Made by a program: the position numbers and the translations under genes. The notes beneath the pieces are model-generated. The model was given only the letters and a program-made list of their open reading frames with translations, did not search any database and was not told the origin of the DNA. Of a stretch of 64,000 nucleotides of DNA, positions 10,995 to 23,294 are shown piece after piece. Positions within the stretch are counted from its first letter, which is position 1; each line of letters begins with the position of its first letter. Source of the DNA: Garcia nutans (Eukaryota > Streptophyta > Magnoliopsida > Malpighiales > Euphorbiaceae); contig CANTUV010000024.1 in assembly GCA_947685225.1 (NCBI GenBank), forward strand, positions 22,152,001 to 22,216,000, read 5' to 3'.

Positions 10995-11850
10995 AATCTC
11001 TAAGGATGAAGATCCACTTTAAAGGGTGAAGAACTGATTTCTAAGGATGAAGATCCAGCTTAAAGGATGAAGATCCATTTTCAAGGGTGAAGACACGATT
11101 TACAAGGATGAAGATCCATTTTTCAAAGGTGAAGACCTGATTCCAAGGATGAAGATCCAATTTCAAAAGGTGAAGACCCGAAGTCCAAAAGGATGAAGAT
11201 CCATTTTCAAGGGTGAAGACCCGATTTCCAAGGATGAAGATTCATTTACAAGGGTGAAGACCTGATCTCCAAGGATGAAGATCCATTTTCAAGGGTGAAG
11301 AGCCAATTTTCAAGGATGAAGATCCATTTTCAAAGGTGAAGACCTGATTCCAAGGATGAAGATCCAATTTCAAAGGGTGAAGACCTGAAGTCCAAAGGAT
11401 GAAGATCCATTTTCAAGGGTGAAGACCCAATTTACAAGGATGAAGATCCATTTTTCAAAGGTGAAGACCTGATTCCAAGGATAAAGATCCAATTTCAAAG
11501 GGTGAAGACCTGGAATCCAAAGCTTGAAGATCCATTTTCAAGGGTGAAGACCCAATTTCCAAGGATGAAGACCTGATCTCAAAGGATGAAGATCCATTTA
11601 CAAAGGGTGAAGACTCGAAGTCCAAAAGGATGAAGATCCATTTTCAAGGGTGAAGACCTAATTTCCAAGGATGAAGATCCATTTACAAGGGTAAAGACCT
11701 AATCTCCAAGGATGAAGATCCATTTTACAAGGGTGAAGACCTGATCTCCAAGGATGAAGATCCGTTTTCAAAGGTGAAGATCTGATGCTAAGGATGTAGA
11801 TCCAAGGTCCAATGATGATGATTCATTTTGAGGGTGAAGACCCACAATGC
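10995..11850 (+). repeat. array A: about 20 copies of a ~40-bp repeat
   Basis: About twenty units, each with a GGATGAAGATCCA half and a GGGTGAAGACC half, varying by a few bases. It lies in the 3' untranslated region before the polypurine tract. E4 has only two or three units at 40925-41010. Expanded arrays at this place are known for Tat/Ogre elements and can seed satellite DNA. Confidence 0.9.
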
Positions 11851-12085
11851 GTTAAAGAATAGAACAGCTGGAGCAGTCAAAATTATCAACTGATAAAAGG
11901 TCAGTCAAACTCGGTCTTGGGTCTAGAACACAAACCCTAAATTCACCTTGGGTCTAGAACCCAAATAATTTTTAAGTCCATAATTCAAACCAACCTTGGG
12001 TAAGGAGTCCTATATGGCTCTAAACCCAGTCAAAAATCACATTGCTTTTCACTCTCTTTTGCCGTAATCAATTCAAGATCGTTCA

Positions 12086-12099
12086 AGCAGGGGGCAAAC
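12086..12099 (+). other. E1 polypurine tract
   Basis: AGCAGGGGGCAAAC directly before the 3' LTR, the priming site for plus-strand DNA. Similar CAGGGGG(C) tracts occur upstream at about 10639, 10759 and 10843. Confidence 0.75.
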
Positions 12100-12344
12100 T
12101 GTAGACCCTTAATTTTGACCCCAATTTGATATGGTCCTAATTAAAGGATGCCAAAATAAATTTGATCCGACTTTAAATATTAACCTAGTTTATAATTTTT
12201 AAAGGAGTCAGTTCGGATTAAAGAGGCATATATTTAATTGTAAAACCCTAAAATTAAGTGGAATTGGCCCAAATTAAATTTTTTGGTCCATAAGTTAAAA
12301 AGGCTAGAATAATTTAAGTGAGGCCAGCCTGGGAGACATTAGCA

Positions 12345-12590
12345 TGCCGCATGTCGATCTGGCAGCCCAGATCGACATGAGGTTGGACTCATGACGACAT
12401 GGGCAAGCTAGGTCGACATGAGGTTGGACTCATGTTGACATGGGAAAGCTAGGTCGACATGAGCATGCTTCATGTCGACCTTGGTAGCCTAAGATCGAGA
12501 TGAGCATGCCTCATGTTGACTTGGGCAGCCCAAGGTCGACATGAGGTTGGTCTCATGTCGACCTAGGGCAATCAGGTCGACATGGGTTCA
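12345..12590 (+). repeat. GTCGACATG palindrome cluster in E1 3' U3
   Basis: Five to six inverted-repeat units of the type seen at 4018-4177. The extra units show duplication after insertion, or in only one LTR. Confidence 0.72.
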
Positions 12591-13694
12591 ATACGTTTCC
12601 TAATTCAACTAGAATTTGTTTTAGGGAATGATTTATATTAGGTTAAGGATTCTGAGTGAGGTTCGGCTATAAATATTAATGTTTTAGAATTCAAAAAGGG
12701 AGGAAAACATTAACAAGAGAAAAACATTAAAAGAGAGATGGCGACAAACAAAAAAGATTAGCAGCAAACATTAATCACTCATCAATCCATCAACGCTATC
12801 TTTGTTCATTTTTCATCCAGAAGTTAATTGTGGAGGAACCAACGAGTGGAGGCTTGATCTTTAATCATGAATTATTTATGTTTACAGTAGTTTTGTTTCT
12901 TTGATTAATAAGAACAAGAATGCAGTACCTTGATCTTTGAACATGCAGTAAATTGGTTTTTGTCTTAATAACTTTAATCGTTTACTTGAGCTTTTGTTTT
13001 AATAACATTAATCGTTTGCTTTAATTATCACATTGATCAATTGGTATTCATAATCCCACTGGCATATTTCATAAAACATAAAACTATCCAGTAGTCAACA
13101 ATTAATTGTTAAAATCTATCTTGTTTACTTTAACTTCAAGAACCGTATGTTATTTCATTAAAACTCAAAACCTCAAACTATTTTTATCCAAAAACCTAAA
13201 CCTTTTCATTATTAAACACCAAAATATTGATTATTTTTCCAAGACCTTAATTTATTTTTCCAAATCCAAAATTGTGTTTTTTTAGGCAGTAAGTCAATTC
13301 CAAAAACCATAACTTTCCAAAACCCTAATTCCAAAACCCTAGTTTTAAAAACCCTAATTCCAAATCCTAGTTTTAAAAACCCTAATTTCAAAACCCTAGT
13401 TTCCAAAACCCTAGTTTCAAAAACCCTAAAAATCCTAATTTCAAAACCCTTATTATAAAACTTTAGTTTCTAAAACCCTAAGTTCCGAAACCCTAAATTC
13501 AATTGATAATTCTTTAAAACCCTAAATTTATATATTTATTTTTTATTTAATTTTAGATTTGATTATATAATTTATTATATTTTTTTATGGTTGATTTATT
13601 TAATTTCAATACTTGATTTAGTTAATTTATCATGGATGGATATTTTTTTATTATTATGATTATTATCTATATGTTTTAGTATTAAAAGTGTAAG

Positions 13695-13863
13695 AGGTAT
13701 GTTTCCATTTTGGGGGTACCTCATTAGTTAAATATCATGTAATTTAAATTGCTTTTATATTTTAGACTAATGTAAAGGACATGTTTCTACCTTTTGGTGG
13801 GTGTCCTATTTAGTTTAGACATGAATGATGTAAGGACATGTTTCCATCCTCGGATGGGTGTTC
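13695..13863 (+). other. three-hairpin array in E1 3' LTR
   Basis: Hairpins at 13695-13721, 13777-13806 and 13834-13863. The last has TGTTC instead of TGTCC, which still pairs with GGACA through a G-U pair. Confidence 0.62.
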
Positions 13864-14241
13864 ATTTATTTGCTTTGCTTGGACATTGCTTTGATTTTTA
13901 ATATAACGATGCTTTATTTCAATTGTTGCGTGTAATATGGATAATATTATTACACTTAAAAATTTTATAATATTAAGACCTGTAAAGGAGGCCGGTTCCA
14001 ATGAACTAGACCATTTTTCATCTTCCCCACACGTACCCAACTTTCTGAACCCATTAGGGGGGTTGAGGATTCCTTAGGAATCGAGTCATCGACCCCTTTC
14101 TTTTTCCCTGCCCGTCCAGGTGGCTACTCCATTTTCTCCAAACATAGGTTTGTTTTCTCTAAGGCCCCAAGCCTAAACAGTGCTGAAGTCGCAAGAACCA
14201 TTCCACCGAGAGTGGGGGCAAAAATCCCCGCTCACAGTGTT

Positions 14242-14998
14242 ATGAGCTAGTTTTGGGACTCAACCGATAGTGATGATTATTTTGAGTCAAAGAATGAGAA
14301 GTGGGCCTGGTCCGAGCCTGAAGAGGATGAGGTAATGAACACATGCTTTGGTAAGCCTTATGCAAGGCCACCAACGAAGGAAGTAGAAACTGATAATGGA
14401 AAGGACGTTGACAAAGATGCAAAAGAAGATGAAGATGACACAGTCCTTATGCAATAGAAAAGGACCCAAGCAAGTATCAGCATTTGGGATCTATTGGCCA
14501 CATCCAAGAAGCACCGTGAAACTATGGCCAAGGCTTTAGCTAGCATGCCAATTTCTACTTTTATAACATCGGATGAGCTGGTTAATTTTATGAAAGTTGA
14601 AGAAGTGATGAAATGCCAAGATATTCAAAAGAAGAGCGAAGTTGATCTGGGAATGGCATCATTTTTGGATGTGGATTTTCCAGAAGAGGGAAGAGATCAC
14701 ATCCGTCCTCTTTTTATCAAGGTAGAGGTCAAAGGGAAAAGGACTCCATGTGTAATGGTTAATGGTTGTTTTGCCATAAATGTTTGCCCACTTGAGATCT
14801 TGCCAAATCTTTCTATGTCAACAAGGGATCTAAGCCCATCCGAGGTAACCATTACGGCTTATGACAATGCTAAAAGACATGCTAAAGGGACTTTTAAAGC
14901 TATTGTAAAGGTTGGTCTGATTGAATCTATGGTTGAGTTTATGGTTTTGGATATACCCGTCACTTTTGCATTGTTATTGGGACGACCCTAGTTTCATC
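14242..14998 (+). pseudogene. pro: E0 gag end and aspartic protease
   Basis: This continues the E0 frame after the E1 insertion: a Ser/Asp-rich linker (14250-14340), then the pre-protease block (ATSKKHRETMAKALA at about 14497), then the protease. The catalytic segment, DGSAIN in E4, reads VNGCFAIN here, so the active-site Asp is Asn. The C-terminal flap-side motif TFALLLGRP ends at 14988. Trp then becomes TAG at 14989 (TGG in the ancestor). The protease would cut Gag-Pol in the particle; this copy is dead. Confidence 0.82.
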
Positions 14999-14999
14999 C

Positions 15000-15850
15000 T
15001 CTTGGTGGAGTTCCTTCTACACTTCACCAGAAGATCAAGTTCCAAATGGAGATAAAATAGTGGTTATCGAGGCAGGGAATAATGAAGTAGTAAATGCTTT
15101 GATGGTTGAGAGGCCTCTCAATGGTTTTCAAGTAGATGATGTTTCTGATAATGAGATAATGGGTTCTAGAATTCTGGTTATGATGAAGAAAATGAACTAT
15201 CTACACGGCACTGGCCTTAGAAAGGGGAAGGCAGGTGTAACTGAGCTCCCAAATTTCAAAACTCAAACTTCCAAGAAAGGGTTGGGATATGATGAATCAA
15301 ATAGAGGTGTTCTACTGAAAAAGAATGAGAAAATGAATTTTCCTCCACTTGAAGAAATATTTGTCAAAGCACCAGAATTGGGAACATTCCAAGGAAAGCC
15401 AGAGTCGATCATGTTTATGGGAAAGATGATCCCTGGGTTTGAGATCTTTGTTGATGTTGCTGAATTGGTAGAACATGAAGAGAAAAGGCTTAACCTAACA
15501 ACTGACAAAGAGACTAGCCTAGAAGAGAAGAAAGAAGCTTCCTTGAAGATCTAAAAGACTCCAGAGAAATTGCTGCTCTCATCAAAGAATAGTTCAAAGA
15601 CCTTTTAGTTTATGATAATGAGAACATTGATGTTAATTCTGATTTTGATTTTAATTTGTTTGCTTTGTATGAGGATGATGATGTTTGCTTTTCTAAAATG
15701 AATGCAATAAAGTTTGATTTTGCTTACTTGTGTGATGTTTTTCCTGATGGTTGCATACATTCAAAAAGTAGTTATATGAGCATTTTTTATATTAACTTTG
15801 TTGATACATAATCATTAAATTTGGGAACAACTAATAATCCTAAATATATT
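15000..15850 (+). pseudogene. E0 linker with G-patch-like segment
   Basis: Between protease and reverse transcriptase. Open at 15060-15554 (164 residues). It has a Gly-rich motif GTGLRKGKAG, then GLGY about 18 residues later, which together look like a G-patch, a nucleic-acid-binding motif also found after the protease in some retroviruses. An acidic, poorly conserved stretch follows. A stop and shifts begin at 15552. E4 has the intact version (residues 47-77 of its 847-residue ORF). Confidence 0.62.
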
Positions 15851-17260
15851 AGCATAGCATCCGACCTTACTCTTGATGAGAGAGAGAGATTAGAAAAATA
15901 TTTAAAAAATATAAAGAGGTCTTTGCTTGGTCTTATGAGGATATGCCTGGAATTGATCGAGATATAGCTGAGCACCTGATTCCCACTTACATTCACATGA
16001 AATCGGTCAAATAAAAGCTCAGACGATTGAGACCGAAATCGATGGATTTGATCAAAGAAGAAGTCACTAAACAAATACAAGTAAAGTTCCTTGAAGTTAT
16101 AGATTATCTAGATTGGCTAGCTAATATAGTTCCCATGCAAAAGAAAGATGGAAGAATTAGGATCTGTGTGGACTATAGAGACTTCAATAAGGCTTCCCCT
16201 AAGGATTACTTTCCTATACCCCCATATAGATGTCCTTATTTATAGTGCTGCCTCTAGCGTGCTACACACATTCATAGATGGATTTTTTGGATACAATCAA
16301 GTATTAATGGCCCAAGAAGATAAAGCTAAAACTGCCTTTATTACTACATGGGGTATATTTTGTTATAGGGTGATGCCTTTTGGATTAAAGAATGCTGGAG
16401 CAATGTACCAAAGGATGGCCACAACCTTGTTTAATGACATGATGCATAAGGAAGTTGAGGTCTATGTTGATGATATGATGGTAAAGTCTGATACAAGAGA
16501 ACAACATTTCTAAAACCTAGAGATATTCTTTGAGAGAGCAGTGAAGTATAATCTCAGGTTGAGTCCAAAGAAGTGTGTGTTTGGAGTTGCTTTAGGTAAA
16601 ATGTTGGGGCATGTGATTAGCCCAAATGGTATTGAGATTAACCCTGACAAGGTTAAGGCAATCGGGAATATGCCAACCCCTAAGATGGAGAAGGAAGTTC
16701 ATGGGTTTATCAGACGATTGTAGTACATTAGCAGGTTCATAGCAAAGCTTCCCACAATCTGTGAATCGATCTTTAAATTGCTTAAAAAGAACCAGCCAGT
16801 CAAGTGGAATGAAGAGTGTCAAAAGGCTTTCGAGCGTATAAAAGAGTAACTGCTGAATCCACCTATTTTAAAACCACCTAAACTTGGTAAACCTTTATTA
16901 CTATACTTAGCAGTAGAGGAAGAATCAATAGGAGCAATGCTAGCCCAAGCAGATGAATCAAGGGTTAAGCACGCAGTCTACTATTTAAGTAGAAAGCTCC
17001 TGCCTTATAGTATCATTGAAAAGACGTGTATAGCTGTGGTTTGATCTTCTAAGAAGTTGTGGCATTACTTTCAGTCTTATAGTCTGCAAGCAATTTCCAT
17101 GTTGGATCCGGTGAAGTATTTAAGGAAGACACCCTCTTTTATTGGAAAGTATGGTCGATGGTTGATAGTTTTCGAGAAATTTGAGATTTAATATGTAACT
17201 AGGAAAATAATCAAATGTAGAGCAGTAGCAGAATTCCTGGCTCAGCAACCATTGTCAGAG
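15851..17260 (+). pseudogene. pol: E0 reverse transcriptase and first RNase H
   Basis: RT copies the element RNA into DNA. Recognisable: SLDERE-like start, PKKDGRIR-type finger (MQKKDGRIRICVDYRD at 16135-16182), FGYN, MPFGLKNAG (about 16373-16400), and the catalytic YVDD at about 16462-16473. The thumb follows, then an RNase H-like connection with LYLAVEEES, in which the expected first Asp is Ala. Stops at 16012, 16242 (after a shift), 16511, 16721, 16846, 17041 and 17190 kill it. Homologous to residues 260-735 of the E4 ORF. Confidence 0.85.
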
Positions 17261-17765
17261 AGTGAGGAAGTGGTTTTGGAATTTTTTGATGAACATTTAG
17301 AGGCCATAGAAGTACAAGGATGGAAGATGTACTTTGATGAAGCAGTAAATAGAAAGGGAGCAGGTTTAGGAGTAATACTAGAATCATCTGAAGGGGAGCT
17401 CATTCATCTAGTAAAGAAGTTGAAGTTCAAGGCAACTAATAACATGGTGGAGTATGAAGCATGTATCTTCAGTTCGAAAACCCTGATGATTATGAAGGTG
17501 GATAAGGTGTAAGTCTTTGGTGATTTATTGTTAGTGGTATCATAAGTGAATGGAGAGTGGGAGTTAAAAGAAGAGAAGTTAAAACCATACCACAATTATT
17601 TGACCATAATGAAGAAGAATTTTATAGAGTGTAGATTTATACACTTACCAAGAGAATAAAACCAGATGGCCGCTGCCATAGCCACATTGGCTTCAGTGTG
17701 GGAAAATCATGTCAACTTATTTCTTAAGCCTCTAGTTTTAACTAGTTCATCAACTCCTTGCTATG
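17261..17765 (+). pseudogene. E0 second (archaeal-type) RNase H
   Basis: A second RNase H before integrase is a hallmark of the Tat lineage. It has VQGWKMYFDEA (first catalytic Asp kept), NNMVEYEA (Glu), a GD pair at about 17520 and a NQMA...LATLASVW end. The open part is 17252-17512; stops follow at 17510 and 17542. It would remove the RNA strand of the hybrid. E4 has Asn in place of the first Asp. Confidence 0.8.
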
Positions 17766-18868
17766 AATAAGAAATAAACTTGGAAACTGATATAGACCAT
17801 GATACATGGTATGATACCATAAGACGGTTCTTGGAGAATAAGGAATATCTGTTGGGGGCAATAAGGGAAGAGAGAAGAGCCATAAGGTGATGGTCCTTAC
17901 AATACATCACCTTTCATGGAGAGTTGTATCAAAGATAGCCCAATGGGGTGCACTTGAGATGCTTGAGGAAGTCTGAAGTTCAGCAAATCATGTTAGAAAT
18001 ACATGTGGGAGGTTATGGACCACACATGAATGGGCTAGCTTTGATTAAGAAAATAATTCGACAAGGCTACTACTTGTTGACCATGGAGCGAGATTGTGCT
18101 AAGTTGTGAAGAGGTGCCAGCAATGCCAGATGTACGAAAACCGAAATTACCTACCTCCTGAAGAATTACATTCTATGTCTTCAACCTAGCCTTTTACAAC
18201 ATGGGGGATTGACATTATTGGAGAGATTCACTCGACAGCTTCAAACGATTACCATTTCATTATAGTAGCAGTGGATTATTTTTCAAAATGGGTTGAGGCT
18301 GGGGGCAAGGAAAATGGCTAGGTTTATTGAAAAAAATCTCATCTGTATATGCAGAGTCCCACACTGTGTGATATCGGATAATGTGGCACAATTTCAAGGA
18401 GCAGTTAAGGACTTATTTTCAAAGTACCAAATCCATCATCACTGATCCTCTTCTTATAGAATGAAGGCTAATGGTGCAATGGAAGCAAAAAATAAGACAA
18501 TTAAGCATATCTTGTCCAAGATGACCAAGACATATAGGGATTGGTAAGAGATGCTTCCTTTTTCTTCATGGGGATACAGAACAAGTGTGCGAACCCCGAA
18601 TGGAATGATGCCATTTTCCTTGGTTTATGGGATGGAAGCAGTATTGCCAATTGAGATTGAGATCAAATCACTAAGGGTGGTCCTGGAAGCTAAATTGCCT
18701 GAGATAGAATGGGTAGTGAGCAGTTAGCTTTGTTAGAAGAGAGAACGTTAAAAGCTTTGTATCATCATTAGTTGTATCAAAGAAAGATAGCTAGGGCCTA
18801 CAACAGAGGGGTTAAGGTCAGGAAGTTTAAAGTCGACAACTTAGTATTGAAGCAGAGTAAGCCTAATG
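17766..18868 (+). pseudogene. E0 integrase, N-terminal and core part
   Basis: It inserts the DNA copy into the genome. Zinc-binding part: HVGGYGPHMNG and a following QCQMY at about 18010-18130. Core: WGIDIIGEI (first Asp, about 18205-18231) and a degenerate second-Asp region near 18370. It is full of stops and shifts. E2 interrupts it at 18869; the C-terminal end continues at 29181. Confidence 0.82.
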
Positions 18869-20399
18869 TGTAACACCCCCATACCCCAATATACGCACAC
18901 CGCATACACCCGCACAACACGTGATATACGCATACCGGATAAAGGGGTGTCACGGTTCATTTAAAACAAACCAAACTTTAATCTTTAACATAAAAGCATC
19001 ATAAGTCAATCCGAGTAAACTTAAAACATTTAACTCATGTTATAGAAATCAATAGAGAAAACATTGCTTTTTAAAATACATATACATATAACTTCATTAC
19101 CCCAAAAGTTTATCCAAAAATAGTTTGTTCCAAACATTTGTTAAATAAGCAGCGGAAAATACATATGTATATATATCAAAATCAATGTTTACAAAATTAT
19201 AGAATTTATACATGCTAGCAGTTCATCTCTGATCTTGATGTCCATAACTCAAAACTGCTATCAAAAACTCAAGCCTAGACTCGACTCTGTCTAAACGAGC
19301 TCTCTGGCACAACCGGATCTACCCTGTCACATGTGCGATGAACCATAATCGCGCTAAGAAGAAAGCTTAGTGGTACAAAATTTGATTCAATAAAGATCAA
19401 TGCAATGCTCATGCATAATATATATGAATATATCAACTCATTGAATTATATCTCAACATATTAATCATTTGCATCATATTTCATAATTCACATTAAAGCA
19501 AAAACAAGCATGGGCCCAAAACGAAAATAATATGCTATTCAAAGTTCAGAGTTACTGCTTTAGTCCATATTGACACCTTGTGTCTAGCCCCGTAAGCAAT
19601 ATATATATCCATGGATAATGTAACAGACCCAGTCTCTTGTACCTCAACCCGGCTAGACCCTAGGGCCCCAATATCTTGGTCCTCAACCTGGCTACACTGT
19701 TACAGTTTTTGAGGCTTACGACCCGGTCTTTTCACCCCAAAATCATCACATTTATCAGCTAGGCTCGGCTTATGACCCGGTCTTTTCTCCTTCCCAGCAA
19801 TTCATAGACATGCTGCCAAACCCAAAACTCTGAAAATTGAACACAATTAATTCATTTATCTCATTATCAATCTCTTTCACAATTCATTTCTTATTTCATT
19901 TCTCATAATCAAACTAGGCTCATTGCCTTAGTATATCATCTTTTCTCATTTTTCTCATTCTTCTATTTCTTCTCAATATCTATTGGTTATATTATGTTTT
20001 CACATCTCATATCACATTTTTCTACATTTCTTTTCATATACAATACATTACTCAATTGCATTGATACATCAACATAATTCACATTATGCATATCATAACA
20101 TATAACTCATTCATCAACAATATATCAAGTAACTTAACACATTTCTCAACTAAATGTGTTAAGTCCCAATGTCATATAAATGTATGCAACCATTCAAAGT
20201 CTGTACTTACCTCTAAGAGCAGCAACACCACTCTATCAACTCCTCTTCCAAGATCTCACTAAAACCTTGGCTTGGGTAACTCAATTCTCTTCAAAACCTA
20301 ATCCAAAGGTGATCATACACACTCATTTAGAGATACACATAAGAAAATAAGAAAGAGAACTATCTAGGGAAAACTCTACACTTGACACGCTCAACACGG

Positions 20400-20700
20400 G
20401 CATGTCCCTGACCGTGCCCTAAACCCACAACACATAAGCTTTGACACACTCAGTGACATGGGCGTGTCACTGGCCGTGTCAATCCTCCTCCAACACAGAA
20501 GCTATGACATGCTCAGTGACATGGGTGTGTCACTGGACGTGTCAATCAACCAACAACACAGTAGCTATAACACGCTCAGTGATATGGGCATGTCACTGGC
20601 CATGTCAATGCTACTATAATACAGAAGCTGTGACACGCTCAGTGACATGGGCATGTCACAGCTTCCGTATTGTAGGATCATTGACATGGCCAGTGACATG
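20400..20700 (-). repeat. ACACGGCC palindrome cluster in E2 3' LTR
   Basis: Four to five inverted repeats with GTGACATGGGCGTGTCAC-like cores alternating with TGGCCGTGTCA. They translate as repeated VTWACHW peptides in the shadow ORF at 20441-20782. The other LTR has the same cluster at 27970-28260. Confidence 0.78.
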
Positions 20701-21281
20701 TGTCACTAACCCAAAAAATAGAACCAGTGACACGCCCAAAGACATGGCCATGCTCCTAGGCATATCAGGCCAAAAACCCTGAAATCGACACCAACAAAGC
20801 CACAACCCACAATCATCTTCCAATAGCCATATCAACAACACACAAACTCAACCAAAACCATCAAGAACCCATATAATATTTGAGTAAACCTTAAAACAAA
20901 TCAATTACAAATATCAAACACAAACACCACCATATTCGCAACTCAAAAATCACACAATCCACACACTTGCCTCTTTCACCAAACTCAACCCTTTTTTCTC
21001 TTCAATCCAAACCCAAAAATCAAAGTTACCATAACAAAACACTTCAAACACAAAAAAATAACCATAAACACATCTACAACAACCATCCAACAAACCCAAT
21101 AACATAAACTCAAAAGAAAACCAAGAAACAAGTTTGAAACTTGCCAAAAGTGAAGAAAATCCTTTAAACTCCAACTTGATCGCTTGAAATCCTTCAATCT
21201 CTTGAGTTTGGAAGCAACAAAATCTCTTTTCCTTTGGTTGATAAGGGTGGCCGGCTCACTAGAAGGAAAGAAGAAGATGAA

Positions 21282-21316
21282 GATGAAAGAAAAAGAAAGA
21301 AAGAAAGAAAGAAAGT
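21282..21316 (-). repeat. GAAA microsatellite in E2 LTR
   Basis: About eight GAAA units on +. The 5' LTR has an equivalent tract at 28838-28877. It lies near the start of the LTR on the minus strand. Confidence 0.85.
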
Positions 21317-21614
21317 CAACCATTTAAACACCCACTTTCTCCTCAAATCACTCTCCACCAAGTGATTAAACAATATAATATTAAATCCACTTACATCATC
21401 TTCCACTAACATAAATAAATCCATTTAATTAATCAAAATATCTCTTTTGACTTATAAAACCCATTGACTTGTATATATTTTGTATATATCCCCATATATA
21501 CAACATATACACATCTCCTCTTATTCCATTAGTCATATATACACTTTCAATTTTTTAATCCAATTCTCACAAATAAGCATTCCAAAATTTTAGGGTATCA
21601 TTAGGGATATTACA

Positions 21615-21632
21615 TTCTCCCCCTCTACAAAA
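21615..21632 (-). other. E2 polypurine tract
   Basis: The minus strand reads TTTTGTAGAGGGGGAGAA immediately before the 3' LTR, a classic plus-strand priming site. Confidence 0.88.
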
Positions 21633-21659
21633 TAATTTCATCCTCGAAATTACCTGTTC

Positions 21660-23294
21660 TCAAGTATGGAATAATTAAGGATACTAATCTTGCATCGCTT
21701 ACTCACTCTCCCAAGTTTCCTCTTCCTTAGCATGATTCTTCCAAAAAACCTTCACAATTGGCACCTTCTTATTTCTTAACTCCTTCAATCCTTGTGCCAA
21801 AATAACCACCGGTTCCTCTTCATAAGATAGATCCGGACTCACCTCAATAGATTCCATTAACAGAACGTGAGATGGGTCTGACCTGTACCTCCGTAGCATA
21901 GAAACATGGAAGACATTGTGAATTTTATCCAACTCAGGAGGCAAAGCTAGTCGATAAGCCACTGGTCCAGCTCTCTCCAGTACCTCGTAAGGTCCAATGA
22001 AATGGGGACTTAACTTCCCTTTGTGGCCAAATCTCAAAATTCTCTTCCAAGGAGACACTTTTTAAAATACTTTATCTCTAACACTAAACTCTATATCTCT
22101 CTTCTTCAAATCTGAATAGGATTTCTATCGGTCTGAAGCTGTTTTCAACTTATCCTGAATTATCTTCACTTTCTCCTCTGTTTCTTTAATCAAATCAGGA
22201 CCAACCAACCTACCTTCTCCAACCTCATTTCAACATAGAGGTGTTATGCATCTTCTACCATATAATGCCTCAAATGGTGCCATTCTAATAATGGACTGAT
22301 GATTGTTGTTATAAACAAATTCCATCAATGGCAAGAATCTGTTCCAACTCCGAGAGAAATCAATGACACAACTTCTCAACATGTCCTCTAAAATCTGTAT
22401 CACTCTCTCTGACTGCCCATCTTTCTGCTGATGAAAAGTAGTGCTAAAGTACAATCGAGAACCTAAAGCAGCATGCAAACTCTTCCAAAATCTTGAAGTA
22501 AACCGGGGATCTTCATCAGACACTAAAGAAATTGGGACTCCATGCAATCTCACTATCTCACTGATATACAGCTCAGCCAACTTCTTAAGAGAATAGTCCA
22601 TCTGAACTGGAAGAAAATGAGCTATCTTCATCAATCGATCAACAATCACCTAAATTGCATCATGCTTCTTCTGAGTCAAAGGCAAACCAGTCACAAAATC
22701 CATTGTCACTCGCTCCCATTTCCATTCTGGCACTATTAAAGGTTAGAGCAACCCCGAAGGAACTTGGTGCTCGGCCTTCACTCTCTGACAAGTGAGACAT
22801 TTGGATACAAACTCTGCTATATCCCTCTTCATACCTGACCACCAATAATGTTGCTTCAAATCATGATACATCTTAGTACTCCCAGGGTGCATAGAAAAAT
22901 TCAACTGATTTGCTTCCTCTAAAATAATCTTTCTCAGTCTTGCATCATTAGGAAAACACAATCTATCTTTGTACCAAAGGCTGCCATCATTCCTCTCATG
23001 GAAATCTTGGCTCTCTCCCTTCTGAAAATTCAAAACAATCTTTTGAATTTTCTCTTCTGCCAACTGAGCCTCTTTAATCTTATCCAACAAAACTGGTCTC
23101 AACTGCAACTGAGCCAGCAAAGCACCATCATCACATGATCCAAAACTAGCATGCAATGCTCTCAATTCAACAAGCAACGAGAGTGAATAAGAAGTCAAAC
23201 CTGCCAAAGACTTCTGACTCAAGGCATCAGCAGCAACATTTGCCTTACCAGGATGATAATCAATCAAACAGTCGTAGTCTTTGATCAACTCCAA
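21660..23294 (-). pseudogene. pol: E2 integrase with chromodomain
   Basis: The zinc-binding part HPGSTKMYHDLK...KCLTCQRVK is at about 22780-22900. The core has MDFVTGLP (first Asp), LVSDEDPRF (second Asp; R to E change after it) and GQSERV (Glu, about 22410). After ...FHVSMLRRY comes a chromodomain (about 21680-21790): EEEPVVIL, KELRNK, VKVFWKNH, ETWESE. Chromodomains of Tekay/Del elements tether integrase to marked chromatin. Stops at 22740, 22650, 22228 and 22060, and two after ETWESE, break it. Confidence 0.9.

Larger units (their letters stand above)
3771..14236 (+). mobile_element. E1: complete gag-only Tat element, TSD GTGTT
   Basis: A whole element of about 10.5 kb with two LTRs (2139 and 2137 bp) running TGTAGACC...GCTCACA. 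It is flanked by a perfect 5-bp target duplication GTGTT at 3766-3770 and 14237-14241. Removing it and one copy of the duplication rejoins the E0 gag region. It has a primer site, leader, gag remnant and polypurine tract, but no trace of protease, RT, RNase H or integrase. It would have needed the enzymes of an autonomous relative. About 3.6 kb of non-coding sequence fills the space after gag. Confidence 0.93.
12100..14236 (+). repeat. E1 3' LTR
   Basis: 2137 bp, paired with 3771-5909. It has a larger palindrome cluster (12345-12590), TATA box at 12667-12675, two 34-bp units (12955-13022), a telobox-rich tract (13310-13540) and the three hairpins (13695-13863). It differs from the 5' copy by scattered substitutions and a short deletion around 14010. 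Confidence 0.93.
18869..21614 (-). repeat. E2 3' LTR
   Basis: 2746 bp (3' LTR because the element is on minus). In the first 265 bases I count about 14 mismatches to the other LTR by eye, near 5 percent. It carries about 104 bases (19219-19322) missing from the 5' LTR at about 26888, a pair of repeated ...GACCCGGTCTTTT segments at 19700-19800, and the ACACGGCC palindrome cluster at 20400-20700. Confidence 0.94.

Noticed and set aside
10995..11850. Regular repeats that could suggest a CRISPR array
   Set aside because: Units are direct repeats with no unique spacers, inside a plant retrotransposon 3' UTR; no cas genes.
20441..20782. ORF with repeated VTWACHW peptides, a possible repeat protein
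   Set aside because: It is a reading of the LTR palindrome cluster; the same peptides arise from several LTRs on both strands (also 37087-37451).
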